This document shows, one piece after another, positions 6,999 to 14,417 of a stretch of 18,444 nucleotides of DNA. The DNA lies in contig JBDRKQ010000192.1 of the NCBI GenBank assembly GCA_043813895.1, forward strand, positions 1-18,444, in the 5' to 3' direction. Source of the DNA: CAZTAR01 sp043813895 (GTDB lineage: Bacteria > Planctomycetota > Phycisphaerae > UBA1845 > UTPLA1). The notes under the pieces were generated by a model. That model did not search any database. It was not told the origin of the DNA and saw only the letters and a list, made by a program, of their open reading frames with translations. Positions within the stretch are counted from its first letter, which is position 1; every line of letters starts with the position of its first letter. A program made the position numbers and the translations under genes.

Positions 6999-8093
6999 AT
7001 GGTTCCTTTTCTCGACCTGAAAGCACAGTACCAGTCGATCAAAGACGAGATTCAGTCGGCCCTCAACGGGGTCCTGGAAAGCTGCCAGTTCGCGCTCGGG
7101 AGTGAAGTCACCGCGTTCGAGAAGGAATTCGGAGATTTCTGTCACGCGCAGCACGCAGTGGCGATGAATTCCGGGACAAGCGCGCTGCACCTGGCGTTGC
7201 TGACCGCCGACATCGGCCCTGACGACGAGGTGATCACCACGCCGATGACGTTCGTCGCCACCGTCGCCGCGATTCGCTACACCGGCGCGCGTCCCGTGTT
7301 TGTCGATTGCGACCCGCTGTACTACAACATTGACGTCACGCAGATCGAAGCAGCGATCACACCTAAGACGAAGGCCATCATCCCGGTGCACCTGTACGGC
7401 CAACCGGCGGACATGGACCCCATCCTCGAGATCGCCAATCGCTACAACCTGATCGTCATCGAGGATGCCGCCCAGGCGCACGGCGCCGAGTACAAGGGCC
7501 GACGCACTGGCAGCATTGGCGACATCGGCTGCTTCAGCTTCTATCCCGGCAAGAACCTCGGCGCTTACGGCGAAGGCGGCTGCCTCCTGACCAATAACGC
7601 CAAGTACGCCGAGAAGGCCCGCATGATGCGCGACTGGGGGCAAAGGAAGAAATACGAGCACGTCCTGCCGGGATACAACTATCGCATGGACGGCATCCAG
7701 GGTGCCGTGTTGCGCGTCAAGTTGCGCCATCTCGAGCAGTGGACCGAGGCCCGACGCCGCCACGCCGCCCGGTATTCAGAGCTACTGGCAGATAGCGACG
7801 TTGTTACCCCCGCAGTGGCGCCGGAGGTGCGGCACGTATTCCACATCTACGCGCTGCGGTCACCAAGACGAGACGCGATCCAGGCCGTGCTCGGTGAACA
7901 TGAGGTTCAGAGCGGCAGGCATTATCCGGACCCGGTCCACCTGCTACCCGTGCATAGCGATCTCGGCTACAAAGCGGGGGATTTTCCCGTATCTGAACAA
8001 CTGGCTCGCGAGGAACTGTCGTTGCCGATGTACGCGGAGTTGACCAAAACGTACATCGAACAGGTTGCGAGCGCGGTGGCGGCCGCCGTGTAG
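6999..8093 (+). CDS. DegT/DnrJ/EryC1/StrS sugar aminotransferase, WbpE-like
   Basis: This 364-residue protein begins VPFLDLKAQY, typical of this PLP-dependent family. SGTSALHLAL (58-67) holds the phosphate-binding region, VIEDAAQAHGA (153-163) carries the Asp that binds the pyridine nitrogen, and FYPGKNLGAYGEGG (181-194) contains the Schiff-base Lys185. YNYRMDGIQGAV and the C-terminal HYPDPVHLLP segment fit the 3-aminotransferases that act on 3-keto UDP-sugar acids. With the two upstream genes it would install the 3-amino group that the acetyltransferase then caps, using glutamate as the amino donor. The 108 bases before it hold no gene. The substrate is inferred from the neighbourhood; 3-keto-6-deoxyhexose is the alternative. 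Confidence 0.85.
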   Translation: MVPFLDLKAQYQSIKDEIQSALNGVLESCQFALGSEVTAFEKEFGDFCHAQHAVAMNSGTSALHLALLTADIGPDDEVITTPMTFVATVAAIRYTGARPVFVDCDPLYYNIDVTQIEAAITPKTKAIIPVHLYGQPADMDPILEIANRYNLIVIEDAAQAHGAEYKGRRTGSIGDIGCFSFYPGKNLGAYGEGGCLLTNNAKYAEKARMMRDWGQRKKYEHVLPGYNYRMDGIQGAVLRVKLRHLEQWTEARRRHAARYSELLADSDVVTPAVAPEVRHVFHIYALRSPRRDAIQAVLGEHEVQSGRHYPDPVHLLPVHSDLGYKAGDFPVSEQLAREELSLPMYAELTKTYIEQVASAVAAAV

Positions 8094-8163
8094 GCTACAG
8101 CCTCCGTAGATCTTTGGACGTGCGTGTCAGACCCCGGACGCCCTGGGCCGACAGCCGAAGGTG

Positions 8164-8190
8164 ATCTCTGCCCATATACTCATCAGAGAT
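8164..8190 (+). promoter_or_regulatory. Inverted repeat around a -10-like element upstream of the second gene block
   Basis: A 7-base inverted repeat, ATCTCTG (8164-8170) and CAGAGAT (8184-8190), flanks a 13-base loop containing TATACT (8175-8180), 5 of 6 to the -10 consensus. No -35 match lies at the right distance. It sits in the 204-base gap before the class I aminotransferase, the largest break inside the + strand gene run, so a regulated internal promoter is possible. Confidence 0.3.
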
Positions 8191-8284
8191 GCCGTTGATT
8201 CGATTGCTGCCAGATTGCGCCCGGCGGACAGGGTTGCATGGCAGGGTGGTTCACACGAAAATGCTCATCCAGACGTCGCGCGGT

Positions 8285-8292
8285 GAAGGGAG
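8285..8292 (+). promoter_or_regulatory. Ribosome binding site deciding the class I aminotransferase start
   Basis: GAAGGGAG, 5 bases before the ATG at 8298. It favours that start over the in-frame ATG at 8238, whose extra 20 residues are Arg/Lys/Ser-rich and lie ahead of the expected family N-terminus. Confidence 0.55.
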
Positions 8293-8297
8293 ATGAG

Positions 8298-9509
8298 ATG
8301 CCCAGTTTATCCGACGTAACCAGCAATGCCGTACAGGCAATGTCCATCAAGTACAACACCATGGTCTATGACTTGAAGCGTCAGGGTAAGCAGGTCGTCG
8401 TAATGAGCCTGGGGGAGGCTTACTTCGATATCCCGTTGCTGCCCATGGACGATCTTCCCTACCCCGAGATCTATCACTACTCCCATTCGCTCGGCATCCC
8501 GGAGCTGCGCGAGTGCCTAGCCGGATACTTCCGTACGCAATACGACGTGCCAGTAGATCCGGAGCGGGAGATCCTCATCACCGCCGGGTCAAAGGCCGCC
8601 ATCCACATGGCGCTGATGGCGGTGTTAAACCCCCGTGACGAGGTGATCATCCACGAACCGGCGTGGGTCAGCTACCCCGAGCAGGTAAGGTTGTGCTACG
8701 GGGTGCCGGTCCACGTCCCGTACAACCAAACCGTCTACGACTTCGGGGACTACATCACGAACAAGACCAAGGCCATCATCGTCAACAACCCCAATAATCC
8801 CCGCGGCTTCGTCTTCGCGGAAATGGAACTGCGGCATTTGTTGATGCTGGCCGAGAAGCACAACCTCTGGATTTTCAGTGACGAGGCCTACAGCGATTTC
8901 CTCGTTGGCGACTCGTTCATCTCACTCGGCCGTCTCGATCGCGAGAAGCGGCACGCGGTGATCTTCAACTCGATCTCCAAGAACTACGGCATCTCCGGTT
9001 GGCGCCTGGGATACGTGATCGCCAATCCGGACCTGATTCACAACGTACTGAAGGTGAACCAGCACCTGATCACCTGTCCGGCGACAATCCTGGAGCACTA
9101 TGTCGCCAAGCACTTTCACCGAATCCTCGAGATCACGATGCCGCAGATTCATCAGGTCGTCCGCAAACGTGCTCGCCTGGCCGAATACATGGATGAGATC
9201 GGCCTGAATTACCTGGCGGGGACGGCAACCTTCTACTTCTTCGTATCGACCGCCCCATCGCAGTTGACGTCCGAGGAATTCTGCACGCGTCTGCTGCAGG
9301 AAGATCACGTCAGCGTCGTTCCGGGCTTGGGGTACGGCGGCTCGTGTGACAAGTTCGTACGAGTTTCTGTCGGCACCGCGAGCCTGGAAGAGAATATGTT
9401 TGGGCTGCGCCGAATCAAGAAACTGATCGACGACACCAGCCTTCCGTGCGGCAAGAACCACCACGGCGTGGCCGTGGAATCATCACCAGTGCGTAACGGG
9501 CGACTTTGA
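8298..9509 (+). CDS. Class I/II PLP-dependent aminotransferase (AspAT fold)
   Basis: This 403-residue protein has the fold-type I aspartate-aminotransferase motifs: TAGSKAAIHMAL (95-106) in the cofactor phosphate region, NNPNNPRG (163-170), SDEAYSDF (194-201) with the PLP Asp195, SISKNYGISGWRLGYV (225-240) with the Schiff-base Lys228 and conserved GWRLG, and a C-terminal RVSVG with the carboxylate-binding Arg. Such enzymes act on amino and keto acids rather than nucleotide sugars, unlike the DegT enzymes nearby. Its stop overlaps the ATP-grasp start (TGATG), so it is probably co-translated with it. It may make, or use, the amino acid that the ligase joins. The amino-acid specificity cannot be read from the sequence. 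Confidence 0.85.
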   Translation: MPSLSDVTSNAVQAMSIKYNTMVYDLKRQGKQVVVMSLGEAYFDIPLLPMDDLPYPEIYHYSHSLGIPELRECLAGYFRTQYDVPVDPEREILITAGSKAAIHMALMAVLNPRDEVIIHEPAWVSYPEQVRLCYGVPVHVPYNQTVYDFGDYITNKTKAIIVNNPNNPRGFVFAEMELRHLLMLAEKHNLWIFSDEAYSDFLVGDSFISLGRLDREKRHAVIFNSISKNYGISGWRLGYVIANPDLIHNVLKVNQHLITCPATILEHYVAKHFHRILEITMPQIHQVVRKRARLAEYMDEIGLNYLAGTATFYFFVSTAPSQLTSEEFCTRLLQEDHVSVVPGLGYGGSCDKFVRVSVGTASLEENMFGLRRIKKLIDDTSLPCGKNHHGVAVESSPVRNGRL

Positions 9510-10723
9510 TGGCCGGTGCGACCATCCTGCAGCTCGGGGCTGGGGCACTGCTCGGCGAGTCGATTCGAATCCTCTGCGATGAGGGCTTCAAGGTTCACGC
9601 CATCGATCGCGATCCCGATGCGCCAGGCTTTGCCTTGGCCGACTGCTCCGAGCCCATCGACTTCGGCGACGTCGACGCCGTGACGAACTGCGCGCGGCGC
9701 ATCGGTGCCAACCTGATCCTGGGCGTGAACGAGTTGGGCGTCTGGACGGCAGCTCAGGCCAGCGCACGGCTCGGCTTGCCCAATGTCCCGGTCGACGTGG
9801 CCTGGCGCTGCCTGCACAAAGGCGAGATGCGCGCGGCATGGCAGCGGGCCGGCTTGTCGCAGCCCGCGTTTCGCGTCATAAAAAACCTGGACGAACTTCC
9901 CGCGGCGGCCGACGCGCTCGGTTATCCGCTCGTCCTCAAGCCGACCTTCGGCTGGGGCAGCCGCGGCGTCAGCGTGATGCGCAGCCAGGCGGATCTGCCG
10001 CGGGCCGCGGAGTTCGCCCGCGAACATGCCCGTCAACCCGACTTTATCGTCGAGCAAATGATCGTCGGGACCGAGCTCACCATCGAAGGGCTCGTTCAGC
10101 ACGGCCGCCCCGTGGTGCTGGCGATGTCGGACAAACAGCACCAGCGACACGACCAGTATTGTGTCGCGATGGCTTTGGACTATCCGCCCGACCTGCCCGA
10201 GGCGAAACAACGCGAGGTCGAGGAGCTTGTGAAACACGCCGTCGCGGCGCTCGGTCTCCACAACGGCGCGTTTCACTGCGAGTGCATGACCAACGCCGCC
10301 GGCGATTACCTGGTCGAACTTGGCGCGCGCGGCGGTGGCGGGCATATCTTCAGCCGCATCGTGGAAACCGCCAGCGGCGTGTGCATGCCCAGCGCCCTGA
10401 CACGCATATTCCTCGGCGAGGACGTCGATCTCCGCCCTAAATGGCGACGGGCCGTGTCTTATCGCTTTTTCGCACCCCCCGAGGGCGTGTTCCTGCTCGC
10501 CGAGAACATCGAGACGGCCCGGCGGATGCCCAACATTCTGGAGTTCGGGTTCAACCTGGCGGCGGGCACCGTCGTGAGACCGATTTCCGGCGACGCGGAT
10601 CGGCCGGGCTTCGTCATCTCGACCGGCGTCACCCGGCAGGAGGCCATCGACTCCGCGCAACAAGCCATCGGCGCCGTGCGCTTTGTCATGAGTGAATCGA
10701 CCAGCGCGATGAAACCCGCATGA
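9509..10723 (+). CDS. ATP-grasp carboxylate-amine/thiol ligase
   Basis: This 404-residue protein has the three-part ATP-grasp layout. The N-terminal domain (4-100) starts ATILQLGAGALLGESIRIL and has the VHAIDRDPDAPG pattern seen in carbamoyl-phosphate-synthetase-like ligases. The central ATP-binding part has YPLVLKPTFGWGSRGV (139-154) with Lys144 and the glycine-rich loop, then VEQMIVGTELTIEG (181-194). The catalytic end has HCEC (256-259) with Glu258 and VELGARGGGG (269-278) with Glu270 and Arg274 for Mg-ATP. These enzymes activate a carboxylate as acyl-phosphate and join it to an amine. The ATG overlaps the previous TGA, and its own TGA overlaps the next ATG (ATGA). The context suggests amide formation between an amino acid or uronic acid and an amino group; the true substrates are unknown. 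Confidence 0.85.
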   Translation: MAGATILQLGAGALLGESIRILCDEGFKVHAIDRDPDAPGFALADCSEPIDFGDVDAVTNCARRIGANLILGVNELGVWTAAQASARLGLPNVPVDVAWRCLHKGEMRAAWQRAGLSQPAFRVIKNLDELPAAADALGYPLVLKPTFGWGSRGVSVMRSQADLPRAAEFAREHARQPDFIVEQMIVGTELTIEGLVQHGRPVVLAMSDKQHQRHDQYCVAMALDYPPDLPEAKQREVEELVKHAVAALGLHNGAFHCECMTNAAGDYLVELGARGGGGHIFSRIVETASGVCMPSALTRIFLGEDVDLRPKWRRAVSYRFFAPPEGVFLLAENIETARRMPNILEFGFNLAAGTVVRPISGDADRPGFVISTGVTRQEAIDSAQQAIGAVRFVMSESTSAMKPA

Positions 10724-11505
10724 TCATCGACTCCCTTACGCACGTGACACCCGACGGCCGCTGGTTCCGTACGAACCACGATGCCGGCGAAGCGCGGTTG
10801 CTGCGCGAGATGGACGCGGCGGGCGTGGAGCGGGCCGTTGTCGTGCCGCTCGCCGGCTTTATCCCCAACGAGTTCGTGCTCGACGTCTGCGGGCGTCATC
10901 CGGGGCGGCTGGCGCCAGGGGCGTCGTTCAATCCGGCGGCATTTTCGTCGCCGAGAGAAACGGCCGGCGAATTTCGCGCCGCGTTGCGCGGGACGGGCTT
11001 CAAGGTGCTCAAGCTGCATCCGCGGCTGAATCGTTACGACCCGCTCGATCCGCGCGTGACGGCGGTGCTGGAGGAATTGGCCGGCTGGAACGAGTGCTCG
11101 CTCGTGTGGCTCGACTCGCTGCTGTATTTCTCCGGCGGAACGTTGAGCAAGCCGCCGGTGGACACGCTGCACGAGCTGATCGGCCGTCATCCCGAGCTGA
11201 GATTCGTGCTGTTGCACGCGGGCGGGGCTGGGGCACTCCACTTGGCCGAGGCGATCCGCGATTGTCCGAATACATGGCTCGACGTTTCCTTTACAATGCG
11301 GCGATACGCGGGAAGTTCGGTCACGACCGATCTGGCTTACCTGTTGCGAACGTTCGACCGGCGGATGATCTTCGGATCGGATTTTCCGGAGATCGGCATC
11401 GGCGAGGCACTGGCGGATTTTCGTGACCTGAGCCGGGGCCTGGAGAGTGAGAAGCTCGCCAACGTCCTCGGCGGAAACCTGGCCGGATTGCTGGACAAGG
11501 AGTGA
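10720..11505 (+). CDS. Amidohydrolase-family TIM-barrel protein (amidohydrolase 2-like)
   Basis: This 261-residue protein is compact for the family. The N-terminal strand reads IIDSLTHV (2-9), where metal-dependent members usually have D-x-H-x-H; here Leu6 replaces the first His and only His8 remains. Other expected residues are present: KLHPRLNRY (98-106) with His100, LLHAGG (164-169) with His166, FGSDFPE (218-224) with the metal/base Asp221, and a closing VLGGNLAGLL. Such proteins hydrolyse or decarboxylate small carboxylates, amides or lactones. Its 4-base overlaps with the ATP-grasp gene before it and the next frame (via GTG 11502) point to a shared pathway, for example processing the acyl donor or trimming an amide. 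It has no signal peptide and so is cytosolic. The reaction is unknown. Confidence 0.75.
   Translation: MIIDSLTHVTPDGRWFRTNHDAGEARLLREMDAAGVERAVVVPLAGFIPNEFVLDVCGRHPGRLAPGASFNPAAFSSPRETAGEFRAALRGTGFKVLKLHPRLNRYDPLDPRVTAVLEELAGWNECSLVWLDSLLYFSGGTLSKPPVDTLHELIGRHPELRFVLLHAGGAGALHLAEAIRDCPNTWLDVSFTMRRYAGSSVTTDLAYLLRTFDRRMIFGSDFPEIGIGEALADFRDLSRGLESEKLANVLGGNLAGLLDKE
11497..11502 (+). promoter_or_regulatory. Ribosome binding site choosing the methyltransferase start
   Basis: A full AAGGAG lies 5 bases before GTG 11508. The alternative GTG at 11502 overlaps this site, so 11508 is preferred. Confidence 0.55.
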
Positions 11506-11507
11506 CG

Positions 11508-12182
11508 GTGGACCAAGTGGACCGGCGAGATTACGTCGATCGATATCGCGCTCGATTGCACCAGTACGGCTATTCGCCGGAGACGCTCGGGTGGGGCAAG
11601 CACGGGCGTCAGGAGGTTCGTTTCGCGGTGTTGGCCGAGCAGGCACTCCTGGCGCCGGAAAGCGCGGTGCTCGATTACGGTTGCGGTTTCGCCGACCTTT
11701 ACGATTTTCTTCGGGCGCACGGCTGGCGCGGCCGGTACACCGGCGTCGATATCGTTCCGGACCTGCTGGCGATCGCGAGCGAGCGACACCCGGATCTCGA
11801 CCTGCGCGAGTTGGACGTCACGGGCGACGATGCACGACTCGATGAATTCGATTTCGTCATCGCCTCCGGCGTATTCAATGCGAAGCTCAAGGTGGGCGAC
11901 AATCGCGAGCACATCGCCAGGGCGCTGCGGGCGCTGTTCGGCATGACGCGTACGGCCCTGTCGGTCGATTTCCTGAGCACGCACGTGGATTTCCAGAAGC
12001 CCGACGGCTGGCACACCGATCCGGCCTGGATTCTCGGGCAGGCGAAATCGCTCAGCCGGCGGGTTTTACTGCGGCACGACTATATGCCGTACGAATTCTC
12101 CGTTACTGTTTTTAAGGACGAGACGGTTTCCGAAAGGAACGTCTTCGAGACGTTCGAGCGCCGCCTGGTTGGGCGCGATTGA
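11508..12182 (+). CDS. Class I SAM-dependent methyltransferase (224 residues)
   Basis: Motif I is VLDYGCGFADL (54-64), followed by TGVDI (78-82) at the end of strand 2 and by FDFVIASGVFN in the motif IV region. The N-terminal RRDYVDRYRARLHQYGYSPETLGWG segment is a charged helical cap. The protein has no membrane helix and ends shortly after strand 7 (LLRHDYMPYEFSVTVFK). GTG 11508 is chosen from the AAGGAG 5 bases upstream; GTG 11502 would add two residues. It is the last member of the overlapping aminotransferase / ATP-grasp / amidohydrolase set and is followed 12 bases later by the GT2 gene. A role as O- or N-methyltransferase on a sugar or its acyl substituent is inferred from context only. 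Confidence 0.8.
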   Translation: MDQVDRRDYVDRYRARLHQYGYSPETLGWGKHGRQEVRFAVLAEQALLAPESAVLDYGCGFADLYDFLRAHGWRGRYTGVDIVPDLLAIASERHPDLDLRELDVTGDDARLDEFDFVIASGVFNAKLKVGDNREHIARALRALFGMTRTALSVDFLSTHVDFQKPDGWHTDPAWILGQAKSLSRRVLLRHDYMPYEFSVTVFKDETVSERNVFETFERRLVGRD

Positions 12183-12194
12183 GGCGCCGTCGCG

Positions 12195-13232
12195 ATGAAG
12201 CAAGGATTGAAGGTCAGCGTCGTCATTCCGGTTTACAACGAGGAGACGGGGATTCCGGCCCTGTTCGAGCGTTTGCGCGGCGTAACCGCGAGCAACACGG
12301 GCGTCTCGTTCGAATTCATTCTGGTGGACGACCATTCGAGCGACGCGACGCCGGAGTTGATGAAACGCGCTTGCGCGGACGCGCCGGAGTACACCTACCT
12401 GCGTCTGTCGTCCAATTGCGGCAGCCACGTCGCGATTCTCGCTGGGCTGGAACACGCGCGGGGCGATTGCGCGGCCTTCCTCGCGGCGGATTTGCAGGAC
12501 CCACCAGAATTGATCCCGCGACTGATCGAAAGCTGGCGAGAGGGAAATCACGTGATCTGGGCCGTCCGCGCCGAGCGCGAGGGCATCCACTGGATCGAAC
12601 GCGTGTTCGCCGAAACTTACTACTGGCTGTTGAGGCGAGTCGGCATGGTTAAAATGCCGCCGCGTGGCTCGGACTTCGCGTTGTTAGATCGCAAGGTTAT
12701 CGACGCGCTGTTGGCTTCGGTTGGAGCGAACCCCAGCCTGGGAGGCGATATCGCCCGACTTGGATTCCGCGAGACGCACATTCCTTACGTCAAGAAGGCG
12801 CGGATGCACGGCAAGTCAAAGTGGACGATCGAGCGCAAGCTGCGCGCTTTCGCCGACGCGTTCGTGTCGTTCTCGTACGTGCCACTGAGGTTCATGTCAT
12901 ACCTGGGGATGGCGTGCAGCGTTCTCGGCTTTCTATACGCCGCTTTCATCATCATCATGCGTCTGGCCGCGGCCCAACCGATCGCGGGCTGGGCGTCGAT
13001 CATGATGGCCGTGCTGGTACTGGGGGGCGTGCAGATGACGATGCTCGGAGTGCTTGGCGAGTATCTGTGGCGCACCCTGGAAGCCGCACGCCGGAGACCG
13101 CGGTATTTCATCGAGGATTCCTTGCATCTCGATCAGGACTGCCCGCCTCAACGGACCGAACAACAAGCCGGCAACGTGGGAGTCGGCGCTCCCGCGCCTA
13201 CTCGGCGTGAAGACCGGGAAGCGGTGAATTAG
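12195..13232 (+). CDS. GT2 glycosyltransferase, DPM1/GtrB-like, membrane-anchored
   Basis: This 345-residue protein begins KVSVVIPVYNEETGI (6-20), the GT-A nucleotide-sugar strand, then EFILVDDHSSDATPEL (40-55) with the first Asp pair and FLAADLQDPPELI (95-107) in the metal-binding place. The first Asp of the usual DADLQ is Ala97, while Asp99 and Asp102 remain. Then come MPPRGSDFALLDR (154-166) and HGKSKWTIERK (205-215), both characteristic of polyprenyl-phosphate glycosyltransferases. Two membrane helices follow at about 232-256 and 265-289, and a basic cytosolic tail of about 50 residues closes the protein. Family members transfer a sugar onto undecaprenyl phosphate at the inner membrane. 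It ends one base before the PF03706-like gene, implying a joint role. It is the only free-standing glycosyltransferase in the window. Confidence 0.85.
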   Translation: MKQGLKVSVVIPVYNEETGIPALFERLRGVTASNTGVSFEFILVDDHSSDATPELMKRACADAPEYTYLRLSSNCGSHVAILAGLEHARGDCAAFLAADLQDPPELIPRLIESWREGNHVIWAVRAEREGIHWIERVFAETYYWLLRRVGMVKMPPRGSDFALLDRKVIDALLASVGANPSLGGDIARLGFRETHIPYVKKARMHGKSKWTIERKLRAFADAFVSFSYVPLRFMSYLGMACSVLGFLYAAFIIIMRLAAAQPIAGWASIMMAVLVLGGVQMTMLGVLGEYLWRTLEAARRRPRYFIEDSLHLDQDCPPQRTEQQAGNVGVGAPAPTRREDREAVN

Positions 13233-13233
13233 A

Positions 13234-14394
13234 ATGCCTTCAGGAGCCAGAAGGTTTCGTTTCGGCTTGAGCGCCGTCGGGATTCTGATCGGCGTCGGGC
13301 TCCTGTTGCTCATCCTGCCGAAGTTCAACTTGCCTGAAGCGTGGCGACAGGTAACAGCCTTGTCGCCGCAACGCCTGTTATTGCCTCTTCTAATCTCGCT
13401 CGTGACCATCCCGGTACGCCCATTGCGCTGGCAGTGGATGTTCTCACGAGAGCATCGTCCCAGCTTCTCGCTCGCCACGCGTGCTTTCTACATCAGCCTC
13501 TTGGTCAACAACCTGCTGCCCGCCCGCGGCGGGGACGTACTGCGTTGCTTTCTTGTGGGACAGGATCCCTCGTTGCGAAACGCAAGTCGCGTACTGGGAA
13601 CGTTAGGAGTCGAGAAGGCGCTGGACGGCATCGCACTGCTCTTTGTTGTCACCCTGTCTCTGGTCTTTCTCGACCTGGCGCCGTGGCTGGAACGTCTGGC
13701 GGCGCTTTCCGGTCTTGTGCTATGCGGCGGTTCTCTGATGTTATGGTCCCTGCAACGCCGCCCAGACGTGTTTCGACGACTTGTGCTAACCTGTTGTCGG
13801 TTCGTCCGGAAGCCGGCCCTCGGAAAGAAGATCGAGTTGCTGTTCGCGAGCTTTGCCGAGGGATTGAGTGCCGTCGGGTCCGTGCGCAAGATGGCCGCAC
13901 TCGTGGTCTTGACCGCCGTGCTCTGGGGCCTGGAAGGAGCATTGGTCTGGGCTCTGGCGGCGGCCATGGGCGTGCCGCTCTCGCTTGCGGGCGGGGCGCT
14001 GGTCGTAGCCGTGCTGGGACTGGGTATGATGGTGCCGGCTGCTCCCGGTTTTGTGGGCACCTACGAATTCTTCGCAACGGCGATTCTGACCGCGCTCGGA
14101 GCGACGCCGGACAGCGCTTTGGCGCTGACCCTATTAATGCATGCATGGTTTCTGTTGGTCACGACCGGTGTCGGTGCCGCTGCTCTAGCAGGCAGCGGGA
14201 TTGGTTTGTCTCGCGCGTTCGCCGCACGGGCAACGTCGTCCGTCCGCGAACGAGAGGCTGAAGAGTACTGCGACCGGAATCTCACGGGGCGCCCCGGCGT
14301 TTTGGCCAGTTCCAGACATCGCGATCTCCCGGCTTCCAAAGCAACCGAATCGCCGGCAGATCGGGCGCATTCGACGCCCGCCACCAAACGGTAA
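13234..14394 (+). CDS. Polytopic membrane protein of the lysylphosphatidylglycerol synthase TM / UPF0104 (PF03706) family
   Basis: This 386-residue protein has about eight hydrophobic segments, beginning at 11-29 and 46-62. The family signatures are clear: NNLLPARGGDVLR (92-104), LGVEKALDG (124-132) and the late VPAAPGFVGTYEFF (267-280). The last 50 residues are hydrophilic and Arg/Ser/Thr-rich. Members are membrane proteins often found beside GtrB-like GT2 genes in polysaccharide and lipid-glycosylation loci; some are linked to lipid or lipid-linked sugar translocation, but the activity is generally unproven. Here the ATG follows the GT2 stop after one base. I infer that it handles the polyprenyl-phosphate sugar made by that GT2. 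It is not a Wzx flippase and lacks the soluble acyltransferase domain of true MprF. Confidence 0.8.
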   Translation: MPSGARRFRFGLSAVGILIGVGLLLLILPKFNLPEAWRQVTALSPQRLLLPLLISLVTIPVRPLRWQWMFSREHRPSFSLATRAFYISLLVNNLLPARGGDVLRCFLVGQDPSLRNASRVLGTLGVEKALDGIALLFVVTLSLVFLDLAPWLERLAALSGLVLCGGSLMLWSLQRRPDVFRRLVLTCCRFVRKPALGKKIELLFASFAEGLSAVGSVRKMAALVVLTAVLWGLEGALVWALAAAMGVPLSLAGGALVVAVLGLGMMVPAAPGFVGTYEFFATAILTALGATPDSALALTLLMHAWFLLVTTGVGAAALAGSGIGLSRAFAARATSSVREREAEEYCDRNLTGRPGVLASSRHRDLPASKATESPADRAHSTPATKR

Positions 14395-14417
14395 CGGTGG
14401 CAATGGAGCCGCCTGAA

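Noticed and set aside
6558..7763. Open frame of 401 codons on the - strand
   Set aside because: It is antisense to the dehydrogenase and first DegT genes. It is rich in Arg, His, Asp and Val, as expected from the complement of GC-rich coding sequence, and shows no domain.
9305..10663. Open frame of 452 codons on the - strand
   Set aside because: It is antisense to the ATP-grasp gene, with biased Arg/His/Gly/Asp composition and no motif.
10459..11646. Open frame of 395 codons on the - strand
   Set aside because: It is antisense to the amidohydrolase gene, with low-complexity Arg/Pro/Gln composition. The + strand frame has real motifs and coupled starts.
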